The notes beneath the pieces were generated by a model, which saw only the letters and a program-made list of their open reading frames with translations, ran no database searches and had not been told where the DNA came from. From Pardosa pseudoannulata (lineage: Eukaryota > Arthropoda > Arachnida > Araneae > Lycosidae): DNA of 64,000 nt. Within the stretch, counting starts at the first letter, position 1; each line of letters begins with the position of its first letter. Shown piece by piece: positions 1-14,748 of this stretch. Location of the stretch: NCBI GenBank assembly GCA_032207245.1, contig CM063505.1:179737558-179801557 (forward strand). The letters run 5' to 3'. Position numbers and translations under genes: made by a program.

Positions 1-250
1 GCTTAATACAGCTGACATTAAATGACAAAGCATCACAAACAAAAAGTAATAAAAAAAAGTTTAAATACAAACACAAATACTTAAGAATAATTAGCTGCAT
101 ATTTTACATTGTACAAAAAAGAAATTAAAAACTAAAAGTTTTTCACAACTGCAAGTTTCTGTTCTGCATTGTCCAAGTTTTTAGTAAAAAGTGTTATCAA
201 GTAGCAATATGGCAAATACAGTGTTTTCAATTAGTTAATAATTTGAAAGC
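1..250 (-). other. Prosaposin 3' UTR (incomplete)
   Basis: AT-rich sequence directly after the TAA at 251-253. No AATAAA is present on the minus strand before position 1, so the poly(A) site is probably outside the window. Nothing else is recognisable. Confidence 0.6.
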
Positions 251-289
251 TTAATTCTTCCAGAATTTTTCCTTGCAGAACATCTCAGC
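251..289 (-). CDS. PSAP: Prosaposin exon 27: end of C-terminal saposin-A domain
   Basis: Thirteen codons, residues 971-982 plus TAA, after a TTTTAG acceptor. It supplies the last conserved cysteine (C975) and the conserved tryptophan (W980) of the saposin-A fold and ends in FWKN. It is too short to stand as an open reading frame. It was found because exon 26 stops in mid-domain at a phase-0 donor and this is the only short segment that completes the motif. Confidence 0.9.
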   Translation of the reverse strand, partial: AEMFCKEKFWKN

Positions 290-3200
290 CTAAAAGTAAA
301 ACAAAAACGTAAGTAAATCCTGATCAACTACAGATCTGCAAAATATAATTTTTAAAAAGTTTAATTTTATTTATTATTTTGATTCTTTTAACAATTTCTA
401 ACACTGAAAGAGTAAAATGCATATTTAGATTGAATTACAGCTATTATACTATTGCATAAGTTCACTGAATCAGAATTTTAAAGCATTCTGATATTGATTC
501 ATGCTTTAGATTTTACTTAAAATACTTAGCACTTTTTTTAAAAAATAAGTACATATGCATAATGATGGGTGGGAATGACTATAATTTTTTTTTAAATCTA
601 ATCTTAGGAGATATAACAAACAATCTTCCAAAAACAAAATAAATTGGAACAAAAAAAAAATTTAAACAATTTTTTTATTAATTAGTTTGGTTTTATTAAC
701 ATGTTCATACATAGAGCATCACTGCTATGCACGCAAGGACAAAGCATAATATTCCGTTCAAATACCCAACAAGCTAAAATGCTAAGTGGTATGTCTGTAC
801 ATGAAAAGCTACTCAAGCACCTTTATATGTCTCAATATATAACATAAGATATTAAGAACTGTTCAAGTAATTCAATTTAACATTGAAATATTAGATGTGT
901 GTTAGAGAGGATATGTTAGAAGTAAACTAGGTGCTTGCAAAAATGCTGAAGTCTTCTATTATCAAGAAGAAAATAAATAAAATCAAAATTATACTTACTT
1001 TAATTAAACTATCTACCATATTTTATATTTTTAATTTTGTCCAAATTAAAAATATAAAATAGTAATGTAGTTTCCATTTTGATTTAATTTCTCTTATTGA
1101 ATTACCCTGAATTTTTCAAGAACATTCCACTTAATTATCACATTAACATTGTACCCCAAATTTGATAGATATCATAGTATTGTTACCAGTTTACAATAAA
1201 TTAAAAAATCTTTAACTGTCATTTTTTTTTTTTGGGGGGGGGATTAGTAATCTGCAAGATCACATCACCAAGGGTGTTTATAGATGGAAAAAGAATCTCC
1301 AGAAAATTTTACAGATGCAAAAACAAGTATTAATGAAAGATATTTCAGACTGGCAGGGAGAGCGATAATTAAATTATTTCTTTAAAATAATAAAATAAAA
1401 TAACTTAAGACATGAAAATAAGCTAAATATATTTAAAATAATTAAATTTTACTCCCCCTCCCCCCATAATTAAAGATTTTCTGGAATTAATAAAAAAATT
1501 TTATATTATTATTATTATTTTAGATAACTAATATGACAAGCATGCTGTTTAGATCACTGCCTCCTATTTTTTACCCATGTTCAATGAAAATGGTGAATCA
1601 TTTAGTTATAATCTGTAATTGTTGTAATGTCTCACAATCTCCATGGTTTTCATCTCAAAGTATACTGAACCCTCAAAATCATAAATCATCCTTGCCTAAA
1701 TACTTTCCAGAACTGTGTTGTCAAAGTAGTTTACAAAGTTTAAACCTGTTATTTTAAAATCTGGAGTCTAGCAGAATGTATCACAGCAGTTGGGAAATCA
1801 TTTGAAAGTCATACAGAACATGCTGTATTCTTTTATTTAGTTTCAAAGTACATAGAAAATAGTAAGAGAAAATAACTTCTCCAGAAATCCAAAGATAGTT
1901 CAGATACTTTGTTATTATTTTGAATTTATAAATGATATATATAAAGATATTATTCAAACAAGTCTATGTATTTTCTTTTGCTTTGGTGAATCCTACAAAA
2001 GGTTGGCAAATCCACTTAGCTGTATATTATTAAATTTGTTTACTTGAATTTATTACGACAGTTGATACTATAAAGTTTTATATTATAAAAACTTCAACAT
2101 ATGTTAACTGCAGTTTTAGGCATAAAAACATAAAGCCATCTACTCTATATCTTAAAAAAATAAATAAATAAATAAAATAAAATAAACCCTGAAAAATTAT
2201 GTAAATCTTACTTTGCAGGCAGATGCATGAGCAGATGATTTGCACCAATAGGAAGGTCCAAAAGTGCATTTGTTTCCACCAAGTAAATGGACATGTCCAG
2301 GAGTAGCAGGACACAAGTCAATTTCCTGAAATAATATAAATGAAATTAATAAATCAAAAATAAATGCTTAAAATATTTATTTCTCAATAAAAATATTCAT
2401 CATTACTCCCTCCCTCCTGTTTTTAATGTTATTAAAACATTTTCAGCTATTACATGGCTATTTCAACTATTACATTATTATGTAAATAATAACAGTGAAA
2501 TAAACAGATTTGTGTATATGACTCCACTTTTACAGAATTTTCTGACATGAAACTCAGTTGTAACTACTGATCCTTAGTTTTTTCACTCAAAATTCTGGAT
2601 AACAGAAATTATAAATGTCAAAACTCAGAATGTAAACTTCATATTTATCAAACACATAGGTATCCTATGTGTTTGATGTAAAATGATAAATCCTATGTGT
2701 TTGATGTAAAATGATAGGTATCCTATGTGTTACTTAGAAATGTAAAATTACTAGCCACTTTGAACCTGGCCTTTAGTTTGGGTATACATAATTACTGGCA
2801 CTATGTGATTTTTTAAAAACCCTTTAACAGCATGTTTTAATTTCTAATATGTGATAACATATAAAAATACTTTACTTGGTAATATTTACAGTTAGTCAGT
2901 CTACTCAGCTAATTGAAATGGATTCTTTTTAAGATTATAATCATGTTCAATTTTCATGCTACTTCTAAATAAAACAAAATTAAGTATGACACAGGTCATT
3001 CTCAAGCTGCCAGTAGTGATTCTCAGAAAAACTAAAATTGGACAATTATGAAGAATTTGGGAAGGCCAATTAAATTTTCAGTTAAGTTCTTTCTGCATAA
3101 TTTTCATTATATCTGCATACATACAATATTTTTAAATATAATTTTTCTCTAATTTAATTACATTGCAAAATATATTTCAAAACACATAGTAATCAATTTT

Positions 3201-3441
3201 ATCTTGAAATAAATTACTGGTTGCTAAGTTATGAATTAGCTAACCTATATTTTTCAAGTGTAAAATACAGCATTATCAATTATGTACTGCTAACTGCGAA
3301 TTTTTTAATATGTTCATATTACAGGATGAGCAGAAGATGTTTTTATATTATCAGCAACCATCTGGGGGTATCAAAGAATACTAAAATTTAGTTACTCTAC
3401 ATAAAACTATCTGGATTTGTTTAAAAAAATAAAGATTCTCG

Positions 3442-3507
<66 letters not shown>

Positions 3508-6500
3508 TTTTGGAATAAGCAAAGAAATTACTACTAAGTTAAATTTAAATTTATAACTGGTCCTTACTCAACTTTAAAAATAAATGCTTGGCTAAACAAA
3601 CGTTATCAAAATTTAAATAAGGTCATAAAATCTGAAAATAAATTATCCATTTAGATATTTTTGTCGACACATCTGAAGCTATCTCAGATCAGTTGTAAAT
3701 TAAATATAATCTGTCAATGAAATATCACATGTACTGGAGAGTCTATGAGAACTCATTACATTATTAAAATCTACAGACACATTCTTAAATGATGAATTTA
3801 ATAATCATTCATGGTTGAAGCTAGACTGTAATTATGTATAACTTTGATATGAAGTCATTAAACATTGTTTTCAAATATTTAAAATTTATAGCAGGAATAA
3901 TATATGCCAATTTAAAATTAATGAAAATATATCCAACATTAAATTATTGGTTTCTTAGAAAAAGAAAAATATATGTTCATAAATATAATAGTATTTTAAA
4001 AATGTACATTAAACCATGCAACAATGCATAAATCTTGATGATCCCTTTAAGTACAATTTAGAAAATTTCCATCAAGATAGTTCAGAGACAAGCTTGATAA
4101 AAATACTCAATTTTCTGGGTATATAATCTAGGAAAAAAAGTACCCTGATACTTTTCTGAAGAATCCCTGACATATTGTAGTCATACAACATTTCTTAGAA
4201 ATGTGATAAATTTTGATCCAGTAAAGACTACATATCTATTAAGGGTGAGGTATGGCATTTTTTTAAAATTTATATCAGAAAAAAAACTTAATTTTAGGCA
4301 TCAGATAGCTAATTTTTCTAGCGATTTCACCACTTTCAGCTAAAATAGTCAAATTCCTAAAGTCAAAGAGAGTCTCTTTTCCAAATGAAGTGTCTATATT
4401 ACAGTTCAATTTCTCCCCAAATAGTTTAAATCTACACACATATACATATTTATATATGATGCAACTAAAATAAAAGTTTTTAAACAAACTTGAATTGTAG
4501 TAAAAAATTTTAAATAATTTAACATGCAAAATAAATATTAGAAAAGAATTAAATTACCTTAAAATTAAAATAGAAGATTAACTTATTTCAAAAGAAAATA
4601 GCACCCTTTAAAGCTATTTTATAAAATGTAAAAATATTCCTTTAAATTTGAAACAGTTGAAATTTTAAATCTTGGTGTGATAATTGCTCTTTTGGTAAAT
4701 GAAAAACACTTATTCTGAAAGTTTGTGAAATTTAAAAAAAATTACTGATCTTTGCAAAATTTTGAAAGTCTGATAATTTCCTACTTTTTTTTTACTTTCT
4801 GTGATGTGTAGCCATCCTCTATAGATAATTTAATAGAATAATAGAAGAAAAGTATTATACACTTACCTGACATACTTGTTTGCTATTAGCAAGTTGTCCA
4901 ATCATCTGTAAAATGTATGGCCCATATGTTTCCAGCAAAGCACTGCAAGAACTGGCATAAGAAGATGGAAGTACAGTACATACTTTTTCAATTAATTTTG
5001 TAATCTCTTGATCAACATCATCTTCTTCTAACAGCTTGTCAACATAATCAACAACAGTAGTACAGACTGAACATTCATCAGATTTAAAGGGGTGCAAAAT
5101 GCCTAATGAAGGGGGAAATGAAACTAATTACAAGAATATCTACAAATTTATCAATATTTAAAAGATGAAACTATTATTTTTATTTTTTAAACAAAGACTA
5201 GCTTATGCTTCTTTAAGGTGACATCATGTTTCTCTTATTAAATGTAAAACTTGTGTTTTGACTTGGCTTAGAGCACTATGGGCAACTGTTTACTGCTTGA
5301 AACTAACATCTACTGCTCAACAACTCACAAGGTGCCTACCCTGATGTATGCAAAACATTTGTTAAACCATACTCTAGATTCTTGTAGATCTCAACTTTCC
5401 TCAGGATAATGTATTTTTTGCTTTCAATTCCATACCACTCTTCCATCTTTTGATACTTTATAATGGGCTGCTTGCTTACCCCTGGTAAAAGACATCCATC
5501 ATGCTCTATTGAAGAATCCCCTTGATTTTGATCTTCAAGAAAGGGGTAAATATTGCTTGATTTAGTACATCTTTTCCACTTACTAACTTCCATTGAGAAA
5601 CCTGGCAACCTAGGATTCTAGACCTGCACACCAACTACTGCTTGAAAGTATTCTCAAATAGCAATAGCCTTCTATTCTCCAATATTAGATGTGAAAGGCC
5701 AGTATTCAAGTATTGCATACGAGATCGAGATATGAAAACAGATAAAAAATTAATTTATTACATAAATTTCTTTCTTTCATATAACTTTCAGAAAACATAC
5801 AACAAAAATGTAGTACCATATATTTTTTTTCACAATTTTATACATTTAGATACCCATGAGGAACTAACTGAAGCTGGAAGAGCATGTGCAGTATCATTTA
5901 ATTTAAGACTTGGTAGCATCTAAAATTAAGCAGATGCTTGCTCATAAATTAGCTAAGAAAATATAATTCTACACAAACTACATACATATAAATTATACTA
6001 CATATTTTAACAGCCACTCTAGATTATCTAAACATCTACTAATCTGAATAAACTTTGGACCTCAATAGTTATGATTAAGAACCACGAAGACTGTATAGTG
6101 GTTAGTGTATTGTGCTTCCACCTGATTGGCTTGCATATATGTAAGGCTTAGTTGTACTTGTGTTGTCCCCTCATAGGGAGTAATAATAGCTGCCTAGAGG
6201 GTGCTCTCATAATAAATTAGTTGACAAAATCTGCAGCGTTATAGGTCAATGTTAATAAAGACAAGTGCTCTCATACTGGAGAAAAAAAAGTTTTGATTAA
6301 GAAGTTTCAAATATATCTATAATCTGAAAAAATTACAAGCCTCCTGCTTTTTAGTAGTTAAAAAGTGAGAACTAATTTTTAATGGCATTCTTCATATTTG
6401 AAAAAAAAAATCAAATCTTAGCTTTTGCAATTAGTTTATAAGATAATATAACAAAAATTTAATACTTACCAACAGGTTTTTCAAAAATTTTGGGTTGGTC

Positions 6501-9500
6501 TGTACACAATTTTAATTCATAGCACAAAACACTGGGATCTATTTCCTGGGCAAGCAAAACTAACAAAGAACTTCCATATTCATCAACAAAAGCTTCACAG
6601 TTCTTGGCATAAGCTGAAGGTAACACATCACAAATTTTCTTCATTAAATTTTTAACCTCTCCCTGCAAAAATAAAGATTAAAAAATTGTAATGAAATATG
6701 AAAATATTTGCAATATATATGTACATGAAAGTTCCATTGTATTCATTAGATGATAATTACTTGTGATGTTAGTTCCAATTTCATTAGGTAAATTAATTTT
6801 TTGTATTACTTTTTCTTAAATGACCCACTATAACAATTTAATGTTACATAAATTAAAACTTAATTGAACTGTAATTTATTTGAAAGATAAGAGACACAGA
6901 AATATTACTGAACTTAAAAAAAAGTATTTAACAAAGCAAAACACTTTATCAGGGTTGGATCATTGCATAGACAAATGAGACAAATATCTAGGGCCTGTCT
7001 TTTTTTTTTTTTTTTTCCCCTCCCCAAATTGCTATTTTTCAAAAATTTGTAAACAAGGCAGTTTATTTTTCTGTTGGACAACTGTATATATATATTAAAA
7101 AAATAAACAAAAATAAGTTGTTTTTATATACTGAATATATTTAAACTTCCCTCTATCAAATGTATCTCATAAAAAGGTTATTTTCAATATTAAAACTTGT
7201 ACAAAAAAAAGTTACTTATGAAACTTACAAAACAAGTCAGGAAGCAAGAAACTCATAAGTAAACAATTACTAAAAAATTAGCTTACTTAACCCCAAGGAA
7301 TCTTGAAAAACCTTGTGGATTCTAATTCTATGCCTAAAAGAGTAACTGCTGTGATCAACACCAGAGGTGGCTAAACGCTTTTCGAATCAATTGTACTCAT
7401 TATCTTTTTTCCACAGAACTAGAAGTCATATCTTTATTTCACTTTTATACACGCTGTCGGAGACAGATTTTTCTAGAGATATTTTCCCACAGATTTTGAC
7501 CCAGGTGTTACGTGTCTTGTACATAGAATTTCATGCTAGCTGACCCTTCAGTTTGTCCTATCCCTATGATGAAGTGAGAACCTGTCCTCCAACATTATCT
7601 TAATAAAGGTCTTTAGCTGAAACGGTATCATTTTTATGGCCATAATTGCAACCACCCATCGAGAAGTCTGTCTCATTACACACACACACACACATATATA
7701 TATATATTTGTATTGCATAAAATATACGATGATAATTTTTTTTTTAAGTACTTGGTTTTCTAAATGCTGTATTTCTGAACCTTGAAACACATAACACTTC
7801 TATACATCTGATTAATTTCTTGGACCCAACATGTTTTCATTTAGAGGTTTCACAGTAAACAAATAAATATGTAATATATCAAAAATTATTGGCCCTAAAG
7901 ATCTTAAATTCTCCCAATTCATGTTCATTATTTAAAATTTAACTTTTCCAGACACCTAAATGAAATCAAGGACACAATTCATTGAGATTATGTTCCTTTC
8001 ACACTTTTCAAAACTAAAGACTGTATTAAAAAACTATGGTGGACCTTTCTTACACTTTCCGAGCCAGCTGTCATTTCCACAGAAAACTGTGGATATTTGC
8101 TATTTTTATGTCATTGCATGTACATTTTCTGCCACATATAAGTTATAGTTCACAAGTTCTATTTCATGGAAAATTAAACACATGATTATTTCCCTCCTCC
8201 AGACAGTATTTTCACAAATTAGATGCATAGTTTTCTCTTGCCTGTATCAGACATATTCATCAATGCTCTGACTTTCAGATGAAAATATTGAATTTTTTAT
8301 AAATATTTGCCTGATTTTAGCAATCTAGCAAGTTACTTTCCACTACATGACTGCAGTAAAGTTGCATTGCCAAGCATGCACAGCAACTATAAAATATCGG
8401 TTATATCAAATGTGATCAGCGAAGAATAATTTTACCAGTTACCCACATGCACATACATATATAAGCCTGATAAATATTCTACTTCAAATGAATATAGAAT
8501 TAAGGAAGAAGCCTGGACTATCTCTCATTTAAAATAACTTATTAGCAAATTTTTAAGAAACAAAGAATGTTAACCATGAAGGCATAGCTCTCTCTCTATA
8601 TATATATTAAGTATTGTAGTATGTACAATAAGAGGAAAAAATAGTATCATGCACATTTATATGTTGAATTTCTTTTCCCAGATAATCTTAGCACATATGA
8701 AGTGCAGCAAGGAAGGACGGTTTCTGATTAAAAAAGCAGAAAATTGTATCATAATCAATGGAATATATACATAACAGTTGTTACTAATCCCAGATTTGAT
8801 AAGTCATCTTTTATGAATACAAAAACTTGAAAAAATTCAACTAAGAAGGATCATTTATTAAAATGTCTTCTCTTGTAAAACCTGCAAAATCAAGAATGAG
8901 GGAGGAAGAGGCCTGGTCAACTTTACACCAATGGAAATTTGTTAAAGCTTCCTTGCTGAAAAGTACACAAATTGCAGTGACTACTAATAGAATGCAAGAG
9001 AGATGTCTGTTTTCTGATATGTTCATTGTTCAGTTGAAGAGACCCACTCAAGTCCTTTTTATAAATGCAGGAAAATGATTGTAAAATATACTGTTATAAT
9101 ATTTTCTAAACACAAATACTACTTTTTTATAATTTTTTTTAAATATTAGGTCTATTAATACTTTTAAACCTATTAATGACAAATATGCCTTGGTACAAAA
9201 TGTTTAAACACACTACAATAAAAATTATATGAAGGGACCAGTAATACTGATTCTAAATACTAATATAATAAAACAATAAACTTTCCCCAAAAAACTGTGT
9301 AGACCAATGATAATTCTTGTAATCCATGACAAGATAATTTAGATTACTAGCTGTTTACACTAGCCTATTTTCATATCAATTACCTATGAAAATAATGATT
9401 AAAAAAAGCTATTTTACTTTATATTATACTTTTTCTCCCATGCTAAAATTTTATAATACAGTGAAACCTGTATATAACTGTCTATAATAATACAGTTTTT

Positions 9501-12500
9501 GGTCCCATAGAATGCTACCTATAACAACTGTTTTCTATGTTATAACGGTACTATTTAGGATAAATTTCATTGTATGTTGTTATTAGAAAAGACAAATCTA
9601 AAAATGCATTCATCTAGGAATTAAAAAATGTGCTGAGAACAATTACAATAGTTTAATTCTAACCTGAGTGTCTGGATTACTTAATTGATCTTGAACAAAA
9701 TGCAGTGCATACTGACATCCTTGGCATTCCAAGTCTTGAGCTGTAGAAGAGGAAATAATATTTATAAAATTTTTAATAATACAAAATGAGAAAAAAAAAA
9801 CTAACAGTATGTGTTAGGTAAACATTTATTCAAATGAAACACAGAGCATACAGAACTACAATCAATATACACATAAATTTTTGCACTTAAAATCATTCAA
9901 GTGTTAGTTTAAAAATAGTTGACTACCTATCAAACCTATGTAAAAGGAGGATATTTGTTAATTCACAGTAGAAATAAATCTTGGTTAAGAAGCCAACTGA
10001 TGTTATACAAATATTATATTGAGTAACAAAGAAGCTGACAGCCTTTTCTGACTGTCAGCCGTCTGATAATAATTTTAATCTATTAAATTTTAGTAATAGG
10101 AACCCACTAATAAGCAAGCACGGAAGTGTAATATTGAACTGAGATAAAAGTTCAATTTTAATTCAACAGGCATGCAGCAGATAGAGCCCATCAGTATGAG
10201 AATGTGGTTAGTGGGAAATAAATGTACAAAAAATATCTAAACCTTTTGACTGCCATGCTGGAAACTGAGAATTAGCTAGAAAAAAAAAATGTGCATTTAG
10301 AATCAATCAATACACAAAAATTAAAAGTTTAATCAATGTATAAATCTGTAGGGATTTCAAAATCATTAAACATTTTTAATACTTTGAATCATGAACTATG
10401 TATAAATTTATGGATTAAACACAATAAATGTTTATATTACATTATAAAACAGAAGTGCACTATAAGTAGTAAACTAAAAATTAAGTAAATTTCTATGCCT
10501 ACCTACAAATACTAGTGAAATTTAGTAGCATAATGACCTAAAAAACTACATTCATACTATAGATGAATTAGTTAGAATTAAATATCTAACAAACATAAGT
10601 GGTACTTCCAACCAATTTAATCATTAAAAAGTAAACTACAGTGTACAATTATATACTGAATTTTTATTGCAAAGTAATAATTGAATTACAATAAAAAGAG
10701 CATAACTTGGATTTAAAGTGAAAAATCTACTAACAATTTCACATAGCTAGATTCTATAGATATTTTATGTTTAACAACTTGAAAATAAAAGTAACAATAA
10801 TTATACAAATAAATTTAGATAAAGACAGCAAACTTACAAGGGCACACATTCAATGCTGCACAAATCATATCAGGATCCATTTCTTCCATCAATAATGTAA
10901 TCAGAGTTTCTGTATATTGGTCAACAAAGCTTGTACACTTTGCAGACAATGATGAAGGCAAGTATGAACATACTTTTTCTAAGGCACTTTTAATTTCCTC
11001 CTAATTTAAGGTAATAGGGATTAAATGCAAACTTAAACTAGAGTATAGAACATAAAATACAACTTAAAAAGTATATCAACATTTAATTGAATATACTTTT
11101 TATCATTTTTACATCCAGCAATACCAAAGGGATGCACCATCAGCCAATTGTCATAATTGCTGGGGTAATTTTAAATCTTTTATACAAGTTTTCTACAGAG
11201 TATAGAGGAAAACTATGCATGGAATTAACAGTAAGATTTGTGGATAAATAAAAATCTTAAAGCAAGAGGAGTTCTTGTTTACTTAATTTTTTTTTTACTG
11301 TTATGACATTTTTTTATATTACATAATTTTTTTTCTTGAAGATGGAATCTTGAAGCATTTAATATAATGCTTTAAATTTATGTTATTATAAATACATAGA
11401 TCATCTGTACATTATTTCATCATAAGGTTTCTTTTTTTTTTTTAACTTTTATTCCCATGATATATAACTATGTATTTTAAAATACAAGTGTTGTGCTTAT
11501 TTCTGTTCTTATATACAAATACATAAAGAAACTATCAAATTTCACTGTTTTCCCACTGTACAATACAATACAATAAAATATTTTTATGAAACATAATTTT
11601 TGAGCTATTTCAAAATTCCGGCCCAATTTTGTGTAAAAATGTAAATTTTGTTTAAGTAAAAAAACATTTGGTAATTGAAGGATTTAATAAAATTTTATTT
11701 TAATTAAACAAAATGTTCAAACAGGCATTATTTTCCAAAATACACTTCAAATTAGTTTTTAATATACAAAATAATTACAATGGTTACTGTAATAATTTTT
11801 TTTTTTAAAAAGGGTAATGTTTTCTTAAAAATAAGAAAGGAGAATTTTACAATTTTCTACTTAATACTAAGCAATATACACTGCTTAACTGTGGTCATTT
11901 TTTTTTCCTTCTAAGATTTCAAAGAGAATTTAATTTTTATATACATCAAATTCGAATGTTTTTGATTAAAAATATTTTTTAAGGACAAGCATATCAAGAT
12001 GTAAAATCCAAATTGACAAGAAATAAAACGGAAATGACAAAATAACACAGCAAAAAGAATCAAACAAAACTTAAAATGTTCTAGAATATTGTAAACTATA
12101 ACAAGAATTGTAGTTTTAACTTTGGTTGTGAGAAAATGTCACCTACTCATGTTAATAAATGAAATTTCAAAGCAGAATTTAAATTTACACTTATGTGAAA
12201 ATTTAAAAATAAGAACTTGTAATTTTTATATGTTTACTTAGCTATTAAATATATCAGCTATTTAAATACAGTTATTGAAATCTTAATATTCTTTGATATC
12301 TTTAAAAAAGAAATATGTAGTACAAAACAGGATGCAACAGTATGCAGCAAGTATTTAATATAGAATCAAACCTTTTAAAACATGTAGGAATATCAAAGTT
12401 TTAATGATTACTAAGAAATAAACTAGATATCTGAACATTTATTCTGCCTATTAATTTATTTTTATGTAAATAATGTTGTAAATTACAGCTATTAATGATT

Positions 12501-14703
12501 TGTTAGGTTTTAGGAAGCTAAAAATAGAAATAAACTACAGTATGGTGTAGATATAGAATTGTACCATGATTATACAGCAACAGCTTTCAGAAGATCAAAA
12601 AACATTCAGGAACATGTATAACTCTGAAAGGTGACTACTAACAGAAATCTTAATAATAAACAAATATCAAGTTTCTATTTTGTTTCTTTAGTAAAAATTC
12701 AAACTTTATGATAACTCCCTATATATATTAAAAAAAATAAATAAATAAATAAATTTCATTAATCCTTAATATGTTACAAAAATGATCTGACAGAAATTAA
12801 GGTATCTACAAGCAGGATAATGGGCCTAATGGATGCAAAAAATTTCACAGATCTCTAGTGATTATATAATTATAGCAAAATACATAAAAAATAAAAAGGT
12901 TAAAAATCTGTCAAAATAGCTTACTTCAGTTTTCTTATCTTTAACTAAATCTTCAACTTTCTGAACAACCTCTTTACACAAATCACATTCAATATCCTTC
13001 ACTTTTTTAGGTTTCTCCACTTTAACTGTAGCTGAAAAATAACACAAAAATTTTATACAAGCAGTAACAAAGCAAATATAAATAAAATCATTAAAGAGTT
13101 CTTTAATGATTTTTTTTTGTCTGTCACACTGACGGATTCAAAATATTAAACAATGAAATTTGTTTTCCCTTTATGTGATACAAATAACTCAGGTCAAACA
13201 AATATATTAAAAAAAATATTTTGAAGACTATCAGAAAAACACACAGATTTTAAAATTGGCTAGTCATATAAATATCATTTACCATTGCAAATCTTCAAAA
13301 TAGAGCAAACAGTGTCAGGATCAAGTTCTTGGACAATCATAGAAACAACAGTATCAATATTTTCATCAATAAAAGTTTTACACTCTTGAGCTAAAGATCC
13401 AGGAAGCCTAGCACATCCTTCTTCCAAGAAAGTGAGGATAATTTTCTGTAATATATGACAATGAGTCAATAAAATACACATTATTTCTATTAATTTTACA
13501 GCTAATAAATTAAAATTAAAAAGAAAGAAAAAAATATTTGAATCCTAACCAAATTTCATTTACAATCAGCCAAACAAATTAATAAAATAAAAAATAAGTA
13601 ACAGTCTTGTTAATGTTCTTGTAAAAATCTTACATTAAAAATACAATCTTACATCAAAATATTACATGTATTAAGCATACCTAAAAATTCATAAATAAAT
13701 TTAGCAATTTTTGTGTTTATAATACTGATAATTAAAAACCTTAAACTCCTTTTATTTACTTCCTCTGAAATCAAATAAATTACAAATAAAAGAAAAATCT
13801 ATGAATGCATGACACACACATAGGCTATTTACTTTAAAATCTTTAACAAATTTCTGCCAAACCCACTGTTAAAAGTGCATTTTTCAGTATTACGTGCTGG
13901 AGCGTGATCAATAGCAAATGTGTTAAAGGAATTTTAGTTTCCAAATGCTGTTCTTAGCCGTCCAAACTAACCAAAATACAAAAGCTTCCATTACATAGAG
14001 CTAAAGAAAGAGATCTGCCTATTGGAATGTTATACCTAAAAAAGGGAAGGGTATTATTTACCTCAGAGTTAGGATCACTCATCTTCTCCCGCAGAGAAGA
14101 AACAACATCTTTACACACGTCACATTCAAGATCCTTTACTCTTAGAGATACTCCAATTCTTGATTTTCCTACAGAAAAAAGTATATAATTTACACCAAAT
14201 TTTCTTAAAACAATTTCTATTTCCATACACCTCTCTATACATATATCAGCTGGCAGTGATAAAGTAAGATGCAGTCGGACCACATTGAAGAGAACAACAC
14301 ACAAATACAAGTCTAATTGAAATTTTATTTAAGAGCTGCTGGAAAAAACATCTTCACTAGTCAGTGCAAACAAGAAAATGTACACGAAAACATGTGCTGG
14401 AACAGAGTTTGAACCCATAGCGAGACAAAAAAGAAATATTTCCCAGAGAAGTGGAAACTTAGTGAATTTAACTGTTAGATCAAGGGAAAAGCTGAGTCAT
14501 TTGCTTGTGACAGCTGGGAAATGTGGTGAGTGGACAGAAAATGTGCATCTATTGTATAGAATGCTTTGGGAAATGGGTTGGAAGAATTTTAAGTAGAAGA
14601 CACTCCTTTGATTAAGACATTTTGTGGCTGGGATGATAGATATTAAGGAATTAGAATGTGAGAGAAGGGGATTTCAAAGAGATATTAAAGTGAAATAATT
14701 TTG

Positions 14704-14748
<45 letters not shown>

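Noticed and set aside
12862..13047. Frames extending past exon 21, and similarly exons 8, 17 and 19, as stand-alone small proteins
   Set aside because: The extensions are intron sequence beyond clear GT donors; only the saposin-like parts are coding.
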